Source: an uncultured Dokdonia sp.
Lineage (GTDB): Bacteria > Bacteroidota > Bacteroidia > Flavobacteriales > Flavobacteriaceae
Length of the DNA: 64,000 nt
NCBI RefSeq assembly: GCF_947492815.1
Contig: NZ_CANLOB010000007.1
Span: 62,001-126,000 of the forward strand
Reading direction: 5' to 3'
Made by a program: the position numbers and the translations under genes. Below the pieces are notes generated by a model. The model saw only the letters and a list, made by a program, of their open reading frames with translations, was not told the DNA's origin and searched no databases. Shown here piece after piece: positions 17,871 through 27,592 of the stretch; the stretch's first letter is position 1, and every line of letters starts with the position of its first letter.

Positions 17871-18685
17871 TTATTCAAAAGACTAGAGAAGAAATAGAAA
17901 TAATGCGAGAAAGCGCACTGGTTGTATCTCGTACGTTGGGGATGCTTGCCAGTGAAGTAAAACCTGGAGTATCCACCTTACACTTAGATAAACTTGCCGA
18001 AGAATACATACGCAGTCAGGATGCTATTCCTGGTTTTTTAGGTTTGTATGATTTTCCCAATACATTATGCATGAGTCCAAATCAACAAGTAGTTCATGGG
18101 ATTCCTAATGATACCCCTCTTGTAGAAGGAGACATTATATCTATAGATTGTGGTGCTATCAAAAATGGGTTTTATGGAGATCACGCCTATACGTTTGAAG
18201 TAGGCGAAGTAGCTCCTGAAGTAAAAAAATTATTGGATGTTACAAAAGCATCACTCTATAAAGGGATCGAGCAACTTAAAGTAGGAAACCGAGTAGGTGA
18301 TGTAGGCTATGCTATCCAAAAATATACAGAAGACCATGGATATGGTGTGGTACGTGAACTCGTAGGTCATGGATTAGGTAAAGTCATGCATGAAGCACCA
18401 GAAATGCCTAACTATGGAAAACGAGGGCGTGGCAAAAAGTTTGTAGAAGGCATGGTCGTCGCTATAGAACCTATGATTAATTTAGGTACAAAAAACATCA
18501 AACAACATAGTGATGGATGGACCATTACCACACGTGATAATAAACCGAGTGCTCATTTTGAACATGATGTAGCTATTGTAGATGGAAAACCAGAACTACT
18601 ATCTACCTTTGCATACATATATCAAGCATTGGGTATTGAAAGTGATGAGGAAACTCCTTTTCGTCAACAAGCATTGGTACTCTAA
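17867..18685 (+). CDS. map: Methionine aminopeptidase type I
   Basis: 272 aa, removes the initiator methionine from new proteins. The metal ligands are recognisable: IDCGAIKNGFYGDHAYTF (two Asp), LVGHGLGKVMHEAP (His) and the two Glu in VVAIEPMI and HFEHDVAI. Translationally coupled to the HAD gene and followed 3 bp later by a methyltransferase gene. A ribosomal map copy may exist elsewhere. Confidence 0.95.
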   Translation: MIIQKTREEIEIMRESALVVSRTLGMLASEVKPGVSTLHLDKLAEEYIRSQDAIPGFLGLYDFPNTLCMSPNQQVVHGIPNDTPLVEGDIISIDCGAIKNGFYGDHAYTFEVGEVAPEVKKLLDVTKASLYKGIEQLKVGNRVGDVGYAIQKYTEDHGYGVVRELVGHGLGKVMHEAPEMPNYGKRGRGKKFVEGMVVAIEPMINLGTKNIKQHSDGWTITTRDNKPSAHFEHDVAIVDGKPELLSTFAYIYQALGIESDEETPFRQQALVL

Positions 18686-18688
18686 CAG

Positions 18689-19453
18689 GTGAAAAAGCTT
18701 TTTAAATTTTTTCTAAATGCAATTCCAAGACCATTACTCATTCGGTTGAGTTATGTTATACGGCCTATTTTTGCCCTATTTTTAAGAGGATCACGTTATA
18801 AAGACCCTATCGATGGAAAAGGATTTCGAAAGTTTCTTCCATACGGATACGTTACACAACGTGAAAATATCTTATCTCCTTCTACCCTATCACTAGAAAG
18901 ACATCGATTATTATGGCTTTGGCTACAACGTGAAACCGATTTTTTCTCAACACCTTCAAAAGTACTTCACTTTGCGCCAGAACAAGCATTTTATAAACGT
19001 TTTAGAAAACTAAAACACTTAGAGTATACGACTACAGATCTTAACTCTCCTCTGGCCGATGTAAAAGCCGATATTTGTAAGTTGCCTTTCGGCGAAAATC
19101 AATACGACATTATTTTCTGTAATCACGTATTAGAGCATATCCCTGACGATACGAAAGCCATGCAAGAGCTGTATCGCGTACTTAAACCTGGAGGATTGGC
19201 TATTTTACAAATACCACAGGAATTAGATCGTGACGTTACTTTTGAAGATAATACAATTACAGACCCTATTGAACGTGCTAAAATTTTTGGTCAATATGAT
19301 CATGTACGTGTCTACGGCAGGGATTATTTTGACAAGCTACGAAGCATAGGCTTTAAAGTAGATGAAGTAGATTACACAACCATATTATCACCAGAAGAAG
19401 TAGATGTATACAGACTCGCTCAAGGCGAAATACTTCCTGTGTGTAGGAAGTAA
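18689..19453 (+). CDS. Class I SAM-dependent methyltransferase
   Basis: 254 aa, GTG start 3 bp after map. The SAM-binding Rossmann region is VLHFAPEQAF (about 90-99), the acidic TTDLNS and FCNHVLEHIPDD (about 140) followed by LKPGGLAILQIP, the pattern of the Methyltransf_11 group. The first 60 residues are basic and may contact membrane or nucleic acid. Substrate unknown. Confidence 0.75.
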   Translation: MKKLFKFFLNAIPRPLLIRLSYVIRPIFALFLRGSRYKDPIDGKGFRKFLPYGYVTQRENILSPSTLSLERHRLLWLWLQRETDFFSTPSKVLHFAPEQAFYKRFRKLKHLEYTTTDLNSPLADVKADICKLPFGENQYDIIFCNHVLEHIPDDTKAMQELYRVLKPGGLAILQIPQELDRDVTFEDNTITDPIERAKIFGQYDHVRVYGRDYFDKLRSIGFKVDEVDYTTILSPEEVDVYRLAQGEILPVCRK

Positions 19454-19525
19454 TTTCAAAAAGTTACCATATTCTCAAGTATGATGTATTTGTTACAATT
19501 AGACGCTTTGTAAAACTTCTCTTTT

Positions 19526-19634
19526 GCGTGAAGGATTGTAGTGTAAATCCCGCATCACTTTGTAAAAGTGAGCGGAATTGAAACGGAAAGCCTGACCTTT
19601 ATCCTGAACTTAATTCAGGATAAAGGTCACGCCC
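19526..19634. ncRNA. Three-way-junction structured repeat or RNA (uncharacterised)
   Basis: GCGTG at 19526-19530 can pair with CACGC at 19628-19632, closing two internal hairpins. Hairpin A is CCGC-TCACTTT against AAAGTGA-GCGG (about 19550-19575). Hairpin B is a perfect 15-bp stem at 19594-19608 and 19614-19628 with a five-base loop. Each hairpin is preceded by a similar single-stranded module (GGATTGTAGTGTAAAT, then GGAATTGAAACGGAAAG). The strand is not determined. Compensatory structure without an ORF argues for an RNA or a mobile structured repeat; I recall similar modules between genes in other Bacteroidota but cannot name the family. Confidence 0.55.
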
Positions 19635-19754
19635 AAATCACATATTAGAAAAGAATATAATAATATGTTAAATACACAGCTTACTTTATAGACAATCAAG
19701 GTCTTTTCCTTTTTTTTCAATACCTTGATTCCTCTAAAACTTAAGTCTATTTTA

Positions 19755-22700
19755 ATGAGAAATTTATGTTTATTAATAGCTCTGTTTATAAGTGTTGCTA
19801 TTACAGCTCAAGGAACACAATTACTAAGGCAACCTACTATTTCTAATACAGAAATTGTCTTTGTGTATGCTAATGATTTATGGAAAGTTCCAATTCAAGG
19901 CGGTAGTGCGATACGGCTTACTAGTAATGAAGGAGCTGAATCTTCACCACATTTTTCTCAAGACGGCAAAACAATTGCTTTTACTGCTCAATATGATGGC
20001 AATACAGATGTATATACAATCCCATCATTTGGAGGAGAACCCAAACGATTAACATGGCACCCAGGCGCTGACATTGTGCAAGGATGGACACCCGAAGGGG
20101 AAATACTTTTTCGTTCAGGGAGAGAAAGTCGCCCTACACAAACTAGTAAATTCTATACGGTCTCTCCAACGGGAGGGTTACCTACATCTTTTGATTTACC
20201 AAGGGCTGGGTCTGGAGAAATTTCTCCAGATGGAAAACATGTAGCGTATGTTCCTATTACTTCTTGGGATCTGGAATGGCGTAATTATAGAGGTGGGCAG
20301 GCATTGCCCATATGGATTGTAAATCTAGAAACAAAAAAATTGACAAGAACACCTCAAGGGAACAAAGAAAGACATCTGGACCCTGTATGGATTGACAATA
20401 CTGTTTATTATCTATCTGAACGAGATTATGTAAGTAACATTTGGTCATATAATGTGACAACTGGTATCGAAAATCAAGTCACTTTCCATAAAAAATATGA
20501 TATTAAAAGCCTTGATGCCAATGGTGATAAAATCATTTATGAGCAAGGTGGATATTTACATCTTTTAGATCCTAACGGCGGCACAAAACAACTTACTATT
20601 ACTGTGCAGGGAGATATGAATTTTGCGAGACCAAGATGGGAAGACATATCAGCACGCCAATTATCAAATCCTAATATATCTCCTACTGGAAAACGTGCTA
20701 TTTTTGAACATAGGGGAGACATATTTAGTGTTCCTAAAGAAAATGGAACGTGGCGTAATCTATCTAATACATCTACATCTGCCGAACGTGCTCCAGTATG
20801 GTCTCCAAAAGGTGATAAAATTGCTTGGTTTTCTGATGCTAGTGGAGAATACAAGCTTATTACCGCAGATCAAAATGGCGGAAATCAAAAATCATATACA
20901 CTTCCTAATCATACATTTTATTTTCAACCTGATTGGTCTCCAGATGGCACACACATTGCATATTCTGATACTGATTATAATATCTGGGTGATTAATCTCA
21001 CTACAGGAAAAGCTCAAAAAGTAGATTCAGATAGTTATGCGCATCCTAATAGAACGATGAATCCTGTTTGGTCTCCAGATAGTCAATGGATAGCATACCC
21101 CAAACAATTGAAAAGTCATTTTAAAGCGATTTTTGCTTATAATATATCCACAAAAAAGACGCTTCAATTAACTGACGGTATTGCAGATGCTATCAGCCCT
21201 ATTTGGGATGAAAGTGGAAACTATTTATACTTTCTGGCAAGCACAAACTATGGATTACAATCGGGTTGGCTAGATATGAGTTCATATGACATTGAAGTCA
21301 ACAGAAGTTTATACGCCATCGTTCTTTCAAAATCTGGTGTTGCTCCAAATCTTCCTAAAACAGATGAGGAAGAAACAACACCTAAAAAAGAGGACACAAA
21401 GGATAAAAAAGCAAATAAGGAAAAGAAAAAAGACAGTGTCACTAGTGTTAAAGTAACTATTGACTCAGAAGGTATTTTTGATCGTAGTATTTCTTTAAAA
21501 CTTGATGAACGCCAATATGTAGCGCTAGCTAAAGGACCTAAAAACACTGTTTTTATAGCAGAAAATATTCCTAATAAACCTGGATTAACTGTACACAAAT
21601 ATGATGTTGAAAAAATGGAAGCTACTGTTTTTAGTACTGACGTTTCACAAATGGTCACATCATTTGATCGCAAAAATATGTTACTATACAAAAATGGATC
21701 ATGGAGTATTGTTGACACTAAAGCGCCTCCTAAAGCAGGAGACGGAAAACTTAAAATGAATCTAAGAATAAAAATACATCCTACTGATGAATACCATCAA
21801 ATTTTCAAAGAAGGCTGGCGCTATATGCGAGATTTCTTATACGTAAATAATACGCATGGAGCTCCTTGGGATGCCATTTATGAATGGTATTCACCTTGGA
21901 TAAAGCATGTAAGACATAGAAGTGATCTTAATTATGTTGTAGATATTATGAGTGGGGAAATTTCTATAGGGCATTCGTATGTCTCTGGTGGAGATATGCC
22001 AGATGTTGATAGAGTACCTGTAGGATTATTAGGTTGCGATATCTCTGTAGAAAATAACGCCTATCGCATTAAAAAAATCTATACCGGAGAACGCTGGAAT
22101 CCAAATTTAGAAGCGCCTTTATCATTACCTGGTATTCATGTAAAAGAAGGAGATTACATTATTGCTATTCAGGGACAAAAATTGGATCTTTCTATAAATC
22201 CTTATAGTTTATTAGAACAAACTGCAGGAAGGGAAATCACACTTACCGTTAATTCAAGTCCTTCAGAAAATGGAGCTAGAGATATTCTTATAAAACCTAT
22301 ACGCAGTGAGCGAGGGTTGCGCATCAATGCATGGGTTGAAAACAATCGTAAAAAAGTTGACGAATTATCTGGAGGTAAATTAGCATATGTATATGTACCT
22401 AATACTTCAGGCGCTGGGTTTTCTTCCTTTAACCGATATTATTTTTCTCAGCAAGATAAAAAGGGGGTTATTGTAGATGAGCGTAATAATGGTGGAGGTT
22501 CTGCTGCCGATTATATGATTGATATTATGTCTAGAGAATTATTAGGTTATTTTAATAGCAAATCTCATGATAATAGACCTTGGACAACTCCTATAGCGGG
22601 CATCTGGGGTCCAAAGGTTATGCTCATTAATGAACGTGCGGGTTCTGGAGGAGATTTATTACCTTATATGTTTCACGCAAAAGAAATTGGCCCTCTTGTA

Positions 22701-23009
22701 GGAACTAGAACGTGGGGAGGTCTTGTAGGAACTTGGGATACTCCTCCATTTATAGATGGTGGTCGTATGGTAGCACCAAGAGGTGGTTTTTATGATGTAG
22801 ATGGTAATTGGGCTGTAGAAGGAGAAGGTGTTTCCCCGGATATAGAAGTGATCCAAGACCCGAAGTCAGTAATGGAAGGTAAAGACCCGCAATTAGAAAA
22901 AGGCGTTGAAGAAGCAATGCGTTTATTACAAACACAAGAATTTCAGTTACAGAAAGAGCCAGCTGCTCCTATACGATGGAAACGCCCTAACGGCTATAAA
23001 AAAGAATAA
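19755..23009 (+). CDS. Tricorn-like S41 protease with WD40-type propellers and PDZ domain
   Basis: 1084 aa from the ATG at 19755, which gives a signal peptide (MRNLCLLIALFISVAITAQ); an upstream TTG in frame at 19725 is rejected. Residues about 25-330 and 350-550 are beta-propeller repeats (SPDGKHVAYV, WSPKGDKIAWF, WSPDGTHIAYS and similar). A Lys/Glu-rich linker lies near 560-590, the PDZ domain near 770-850 and the S41 core near 890-1040, with VDERNNGGG and the nucleophile in NERAGSGGD. Exported, probably digests oligopeptides. The gene stands 301 bp from its upstream neighbour. Confidence 0.92.
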   Translation: MRNLCLLIALFISVAITAQGTQLLRQPTISNTEIVFVYANDLWKVPIQGGSAIRLTSNEGAESSPHFSQDGKTIAFTAQYDGNTDVYTIPSFGGEPKRLTWHPGADIVQGWTPEGEILFRSGRESRPTQTSKFYTVSPTGGLPTSFDLPRAGSGEISPDGKHVAYVPITSWDLEWRNYRGGQALPIWIVNLETKKLTRTPQGNKERHLDPVWIDNTVYYLSERDYVSNIWSYNVTTGIENQVTFHKKYDIKSLDANGDKIIYEQGGYLHLLDPNGGTKQLTITVQGDMNFARPRWEDISARQLSNPNISPTGKRAIFEHRGDIFSVPKENGTWRNLSNTSTSAERAPVWSPKGDKIAWFSDASGEYKLITADQNGGNQKSYTLPNHTFYFQPDWSPDGTHIAYSDTDYNIWVINLTTGKAQKVDSDSYAHPNRTMNPVWSPDSQWIAYPKQLKSHFKAIFAYNISTKKTLQLTDGIADAISPIWDESGNYLYFLASTNYGLQSGWLDMSSYDIEVNRSLYAIVLSKSGVAPNLPKTDEEETTPKKEDTKDKKANKEKKKDSVTSVKVTIDSEGIFDRSISLKLDERQYVALAKGPKNTVFIAENIPNKPGLTVHKYDVEKMEATVFSTDVSQMVTSFDRKNMLLYKNGSWSIVDTKAPPKAGDGKLKMNLRIKIHPTDEYHQIFKEGWRYMRDFLYVNNTHGAPWDAIYEWYSPWIKHVRHRSDLNYVVDIMSGEISIGHSYVSGGDMPDVDRVPVGLLGCDISVENNAYRIKKIYTGERWNPNLEAPLSLPGIHVKEGDYIIAIQGQKLDLSINPYSLLEQTAGREITLTVNSSPSENGARDILIKPIRSERGLRINAWVENNRKKVDELSGGKLAYVYVPNTSGAGFSSFNRYYFSQQDKKGVIVDERNNGGGSAADYMIDIMSRELLGYFNSKSHDNRPWTTPIAGIWGPKVMLINERAGSGGDLLPYMFHAKEIGPLVGTRTWGGLVGTWDTPPFIDGGRMVAPRGGFYDVDGNWAVEGEGVSPDIEVIQDPKSVMEGKDPQLEKGVEEAMRLLQTQEFQLQKEPAAPIRWKRPNGYKKE

Positions 23010-23036
23010 ATTATCTATAGTAAATAACTTCATATT

Positions 23037-23543
23037 ATGCGAATACTAATTTTACTGTTCATTCTAGGAATCACATCAATGAGTGCACAAACAGATACAG
23101 AAACTATCCAAAAAGAAATAGATAAAATGGTTTGGAAACCTTTCCAAATGGCCTTTGAAACACTAGACGGCGATGCCTTAAATGCCACCTATGCAGATCA
23201 CGTATTACGCGTAACCCCACAGGGTATCGATACAGAAAATGCCTTTAAAAAAGGAAATGCTGAGCGTTTTGCGAGCAATCGTAAAAATGGAGATAAAATT
23301 AGTCTAGACTTTTGGTTTGACAGTAGAAAAACAAATAAAACTACTTCTTATGAGGTAGGTTTTTATCGTATAGGATTCACTTCAAAAGGTGGAGAAACAC
23401 AATATAGTTATGGGCAATTTCACATTGTACTTGAAAAAATAAATGGACAGTGGAAAATCACACAAGACTGGGATACAGCTACTATTGCAGGAACACCAAT
23501 TACGGCAAAAGAATTTTACAAAAAAGAAGCGTTACGTTTTTAG
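23037..23543 (+). CDS. Exported SnoaL/NTF2-like protein
   Basis: 168 aa. Signal peptide MRILILLFILGITSMSAQ, then an NTF2-like fold (DUF4440 or SnoaL type): helices about 25-60, then strands ending in FHIVLEKINGQWKITQDWD, the family's typical last strand. The ligand is unknown. It follows the tricorn gene by 27 bp, so probably co-transcribed. It converges with apbE. Confidence 0.7.
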   Translation: MRILILLFILGITSMSAQTDTETIQKEIDKMVWKPFQMAFETLDGDALNATYADHVLRVTPQGIDTENAFKKGNAERFASNRKNGDKISLDFWFDSRKTNKTTSYEVGFYRIGFTSKGGETQYSYGQFHIVLEKINGQWKITQDWDTATIAGTPITAKEFYKKEALRF

Positions 23544-23545
23544 AT

Positions 23546-24559
23546 TTACTCTGTCAATAATTGCTTAAAGCCATCTGTTACATATGTACTTGTTGAATTC
23601 TCTCCGTCAGAAAACACTAAATAAGCATCTATATCTTTTTGTATAGCTAGTATTGCTTTAGAACGCTCTACCCCCATGGCCATAAAGGCTGTTGCCCATG
23701 CATCTGCTTCGGCGCAAGTAGGTGCTATTACATTAGCGCTTAACATATTAATTTTTTCAGCACTTCCTGTTAGTGGGTTTATGGTATGTACGTATTGCTT
23801 TCCAGTAATAGAATCAATTCTATTTTTACGGTAGTTTCCTGAGCCTGCCATTGATTTATCTTCTAGTCGCAACGTTACTGTAGCTTGCCTATCTTGTACA
23901 GAAGAATAAATACTTTCTACACCTACTACCCAAGATTTATCTTTTAATTGATGTCTCCCTTGTGCGCGAATTTCACCTCCTAATTCAATGAGAAAATCAG
24001 GAATATTTTCATTTTGAAGAAAAGTAGCTATTCGATCTATCCCATACCCTTTTGCAACTGCATTAAAATCTATATATACTTCTGGATACTTCTTTTGCAC
24101 AGTACCTTTTGGTGAAAGTGCTAACTTATCAAAACCAACATAACGCATCATAGAGTCTAAAACAATACTATCAATTATTGCTAGTGGTTTTGTGTCTCCA
24201 AATCCATAGGCATTACGCAAACTTCCAACTGTTGGGTCAAAATAACCGTTTGTCAATTTGTGTAGCTTTCGCGAAAGCGCAAATACCTCTTTAAACATCG
24301 TGTCTACAACAATTGTACTATCCCCTTTATTGATTTTAGAAATATCACTTTCTGGGATATAGGTACTCATAGATCTATTTACGACTTGCACTACAGAGTC
24401 AATCCCTTTTCTAATACGAGGTGATTTTTCATATTCACCAAAATACGTAACAGCATAGGTAGTTCCAAATGCCTCACTTTTAATCGAGATTTGACTAGAG
24501 GTATCTGTCTTACAAGAAGCAAGACAACATATTAGTAAAAGTAGCGTAATATATTTCAT
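23546..24559 (-). CDS. apbE: FAD:protein FMN transferase (ApbE)
   Basis: 337 aa. Lipoprotein signal ending in CCLASC. The family motifs are present: FNAVAKGYGID, IELGGEIRAQG and the metal site AEADAWATAFMAMG. ApbE moves FMN from FAD to a threonine in target proteins; the obvious targets are NqrB and NqrC, encoded upstream on the same strand. The palindrome at 24265-24279 is read here as LSRK at about residue 96, in a surface helix. The start overlaps the preceding gene's last base. Confidence 0.93.
   Translation of the reverse strand: MKYITLLLLICCLASCKTDTSSQISIKSEAFGTTYAVTYFGEYEKSPRIRKGIDSVVQVVNRSMSTYIPESDISKINKGDSTIVVDTMFKEVFALSRKLHKLTNGYFDPTVGSLRNAYGFGDTKPLAIIDSIVLDSMMRYVGFDKLALSPKGTVQKKYPEVYIDFNAVAKGYGIDRIATFLQNENIPDFLIELGGEIRAQGRHQLKDKSWVVGVESIYSSVQDRQATVTLRLEDKSMAGSGNYRKNRIDSITGKQYVHTINPLTGSAEKINMLSANVIAPTCAEADAWATAFMAMGVERSKAILAIQKDIDAYLVFSDGENSTSTYVTDGFKQLLTE
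24265..24279. repeat. GCTTTCGCGAAAGCG palindrome inside apbE
   Basis: An exact copy, read on the - strand as LSRK, a different frame from the copies in DUF4173 and gpmI. Confidence 0.95.
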
Positions 24560-24921
24560 TATAAGATTTCTTGAAGTCCGTTATAAATCATGGCATAAGG
24601 CACATCCTTTTCCGCTGGGTGTTGATAGTTATCTCCATGACCTAATCCTACACCTGCATAAAAAGTACGTGCTTCAAATTTAAGCGCATGCTTTTTCATT
24701 TTTTGCATAAAAGCTTCATCATACACATTTGCATTATCTGGATATGTGATCGCCCTAACAATAACAAAGTGTAATTTTTTATCTTTTAAAGCCACAAATT
24801 GAGGGTCTTTTTTGAGTTTTGAATTTACACCCATAAACTCATATCCTTGTGCTTCTAAATCTTCCCCTACAATATTCATTGCAAGGTTATGTAACTCTTG
24901 TTCTGTAAGAAAAACTGCCAT
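24559..24921 (-). CDS. Conserved small protein of the nqr region
   Basis: 120 aa, soluble. Recurrent in flavobacteria between nqrF and apbE, where it is often labelled after the Na+-NQR complex although it has no NqrF domain. Seen: a helical start (LTEQELHNLAMNIVGEDLE), a beta core with LHFVIVRAITYP and a glycine-rich GVGLGHGDNY. Its position directly before apbE suggests a role in Nqr assembly or flavinylation, which is inference from context only. Confidence 0.6.
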   Translation of the reverse strand: MAVFLTEQELHNLAMNIVGEDLEAQGYEFMGVNSKLKKDPQFVALKDKKLHFVIVRAITYPDNANVYDEAFMQKMKKHALKFEARTFYAGVGLGHGDNYQHPAEKDVPYAMIYNGLQEIL

Positions 24922-25015
24922 ATTGCAAAGGTAACACCTATAGCGTAATTATACTTTGATTTTATACAAAAGAGCGCTTGTAACATTATAGAAATATAAT
25001 ATACTTATATGCTAT

Positions 25016-25288
25016 ATGTTTAAGTTTTTCAAAAATATCCTACTTAGAATTGTTGTCTACCCGTTTTGTGCTTTCTTATTTATTTTCAGTTATCAGTTAG
25101 TATTTGGAGATAACGATTATGCAAATCCAACTCAAGAAGCAAAAGCTATTTTACATGGAGTTGTAGGGTTACTATTTGCCCCAGTATATCCTGTTGTAGA
25201 TAGTATTATTTTAATAAAAACATTTCTTAAAAAGAAAAAAATCAAGACTCATAGCATCTTATTTGAATCGTACCATTTCAAAGCTTGA
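25016..25288 (+). CDS. Small membrane protein, unknown
   Basis: 90 aa with two membrane segments separated by a polar loop (FGDNDYANPTQEAKAI) and a basic tail KTFLKKKKIKT. No family recognised. It runs against the surrounding - strand genes and overlaps the end of the DUF4846 gene by 30 bp, which is acceptable for convergent genes but keeps confidence moderate. Confidence 0.5.
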   Translation: MFKFFKNILLRIVVYPFCAFLFIFSYQLVFGDNDYANPTQEAKAILHGVVGLLFAPVYPVVDSIILIKTFLKKKKIKTHSILFESYHFKA

Positions 25289-26131
25289 AAATGTATAAAT
25301 CGGAGTATCTAATGATGTTTTACCTTTTAGATCATACCAAGGGTTTATGTCTGCATCAGAAACGTTTTTAATGATATGTACACTTTGTGCAGGTGTGTTT
25401 CCTTGAAAAAACACGTAGCGACGTTCTCCTTGATTATTTTCAACGATATCACCTACCATCATTACATGCCCAGGAAATCCAGGATAAATCAACAAATCTC
25501 CAATCATCACATCAGATAAGTTATGTATTTTTTTTAATTCTTGTGACAAAGAATACGTACCTGCATAGGTGTAAATAAGATTGAGGTATTTATAAAAGTT
25601 TTCTTTAGAAATATTGGTTGCTGCTGTTTTTGAAAAAGTAACTTTATTTCCGTTGATTTTAGGACGATATCCTTGCGCATATTTTTGCCAAGAGCAATAA
25701 TGTCCACTGGTAAATTTAAAACCTATTTCATCTTTTCTATTGGTCTCCCACAAATACTCAGATCGTAATCTTATAAGTGCATCAGCACATTGCTGTAATC
25801 CATTAGATGGGACTGGCACTTCCAATACACCTACATGACCCTGTTGAAAAATATAAGGATCCCCATCGTAATTGATTACTTCGGCATCTGCCTTTTTAAG
25901 TTGATAATTTTGAATATAATGAGAAAATGTACCCTCTTCAGGAATCACACGGGTATACCCTTCAGGAATCTTTACACGTGTTTTTATAGTCATTCCATCT
26001 TTATCTATCAAAGAAGTTGGCGTTACATAGGCCGTTACTGCTCCTTTAACTACCTTTCCTTCTCTTGAGAAATTCAAGAAAGCTAAGATGCCAAGTCCTG
26101 AGATTATGATGAAGAGTATTCCTTTTTTCAT
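25259..26131 (-). CDS. DUF4846 protein
   Basis: 290 aa with one N-terminal membrane anchor or signal (FIIISGLGILAFL). The middle (CADALIRLRSEYLWE, GHYCSWQKYAQGYRPK) and the end (GDLLIYPGFPGHVMMVGDI) define DUF4846, a family of unknown function; the conserved His and Asp with a Cys earlier hint at a cysteine-peptidase-like fold, which is my inference. It lies between nqrF and the small nqr-region gene, but the nqrF terminator separates it from nqr, so it probably has its own promoter. Confidence 0.8.
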   Translation of the reverse strand: MKKGILFIIISGLGILAFLNFSREGKVVKGAVTAYVTPTSLIDKDGMTIKTRVKIPEGYTRVIPEEGTFSHYIQNYQLKKADAEVINYDGDPYIFQQGHVGVLEVPVPSNGLQQCADALIRLRSEYLWETNRKDEIGFKFTSGHYCSWQKYAQGYRPKINGNKVTFSKTAATNISKENFYKYLNLIYTYAGTYSLSQELKKIHNLSDVMIGDLLIYPGFPGHVMMVGDIVENNQGERRYVFFQGNTPAQSVHIIKNVSDADINPWYDLKGKTSLDTPIYTFSSFEMVRFK

Positions 26132-26179
26132 TATTTATATAACTATAAAAACCTCTATTTCTTATATTAATTAAATATA

Positions 26180-26195
26180 CGCTTTCGCGAAAGCG
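26180..26195. repeat. CGCTTTCGCGAAAGCG palindrome between nqrF terminator and DUF4846
   Basis: An exact 16-bp copy, 48 bases upstream of the DUF4846 start, in its promoter region. Confidence 0.95.
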
Positions 26196-26212
26196 CATAA
26201 AATCTACACAAT

Positions 26213-26245
26213 AAAAAGCCTGACACAAAAATGTATCAGGCTTTT
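26213..26245 (-). terminator. Terminator of the nqr operon
   Basis: AAAAGCCTGA (26214-26223) pairs with TCAGGCTTTT (26236-26245). On the - strand the hairpin is followed by five T, matching the end of nqrF. Confidence 0.8.
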
Positions 26246-26280
26246 CCTATTACGAAATCTCTGCTTACGCGGAGAATATA

Positions 26281-27588
26281 TTATCCTCCAAAGTCATCAA
26301 ATCGGATATTCTCATCTGGGATACCAAAATCTTCTCCCATTTTCTGAACAGCATTGTTCATTAATGGAGGTCCACAGAAATATAATTCAATATCTTCAGG
26401 AGCTTCATGCTTGTTTAAGTATTGGTCTATTACTACTTGGTGAATAAACCCTACAAAACCATCTCCTTCACCTTCTGTGCTATCTTTTACTTTCCAGTTA
26501 TCTTCTTCTAAAGGTTCTGAAAGTGCTAAGTAAAATTTGAAATTTGGAAATTCTCTCTCCAATTCACGGAAATGCTCTAAATAAAACAATTCACGTTTAG
26601 AACGACCACCGTACCAATAGGTAACAGTACGTCCAGTTTTAAGTGTTTTGAATAGATGATATAAATGCGAACGCATCGGTGCCATTCCAGCTCCTCCACC
26701 TACATATAGCATTTCTGCCTCAGACTCATTAATAAAGAACTCTCCATAAGGTCCAGAAATCACAACTTTATCTCCTGGTTTCTGAGCAAATATATAAGAT
26801 GATGCAACACCTGGGTTTACATCCATCCATTGATTTTTAGCACGATCCCATGGTGGCGTAGCGATACGAACATTTAACATAATCTCACGCCCTTCTGCTG
26901 GGAAAGAAGCCATAGAATATGCTCTCTCTACCGTCTCACTATTTTTCATCACAAGCGGCCATAATCCAAATTTATCCCATTCTGCTTGGAATTTATCTGG
27001 TGTATCATGCTCTTCTGGATGCGCCGTAATATCAATATCTGAGTACTTAATTTCGCAATCTGGAATTTCAATCTGAATATACCCTCCAGCTTTATACCCC
27101 ATATCTTCAGGAATCTCAACAACAAATTCCTTAATGAAAGAAGCAACATTGTAATTACGAACAACAGTAGCATCCCATTTTTTAATTCCGAATACCTCTT
27201 CAGGTATCGTAATATTCATATTCTGCTTTACCTTCACTTGACAAGCCAAACGTGCTCCATGAGCTAACTCTTTACGGCTAAAGTGAGGTGTCTCTGTAGG
27301 TAGCGCTTCTCCTCCACCTTCTAATACGTGGCATTCACACTGAATACAAGTACCACCACCCCCACAAGCAGAGGGCAAAAATATTTTGTTATTACCTAAT
27401 GTAGAAAGAAGTGTGCTTCCTGAAGCTACTTCTACTTCTTTATCTCCATTTATAGTAATAGTAACTGGTCCTGAAGGAGACAGTTTTTGTTTTGTAAATA
27501 ATAGTAACCCCACTAATAAAAGTGTGAGTACTAAAAAGGCAACAATCGTGGCGATTACAACGCCAGACATACTAGCAACTAATAACAT
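26281..27588 (-). CDS. nqrF: Na+-translocating NADH:quinone reductase subunit F
   Basis: 435 aa; NADH enters the complex here. One N-terminal membrane helix, then a plant-type 2Fe-2S domain with Cys ligands in SACGGGGTCIQCECHV and RLACQV, an FAD domain (ERAYSMASFP and GPYGEFF) and an NADH domain (YVGGGAGMAPMRSH and the terminal FCGPPLMNNAV). All features of NqrF are complete. Last gene of the nqr operon, 4 bp after nqrE. Confidence 0.97.
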   Translation of the reverse strand: MLLVASMSGVVIATIVAFLVLTLLLVGLLLFTKQKLSPSGPVTITINGDKEVEVASGSTLLSTLGNNKIFLPSACGGGGTCIQCECHVLEGGGEALPTETPHFSRKELAHGARLACQVKVKQNMNITIPEEVFGIKKWDATVVRNYNVASFIKEFVVEIPEDMGYKAGGYIQIEIPDCEIKYSDIDITAHPEEHDTPDKFQAEWDKFGLWPLVMKNSETVERAYSMASFPAEGREIMLNVRIATPPWDRAKNQWMDVNPGVASSYIFAQKPGDKVVISGPYGEFFINESEAEMLYVGGGAGMAPMRSHLYHLFKTLKTGRTVTYWYGGRSKRELFYLEHFRELEREFPNFKFYLALSEPLEEDNWKVKDSTEGEGDGFVGFIHQVVIDQYLNKHEAPEDIELYFCGPPLMNNAVQKMGEDFGIPDENIRFDDFGG

Positions 27589-27592
27589 ATGA

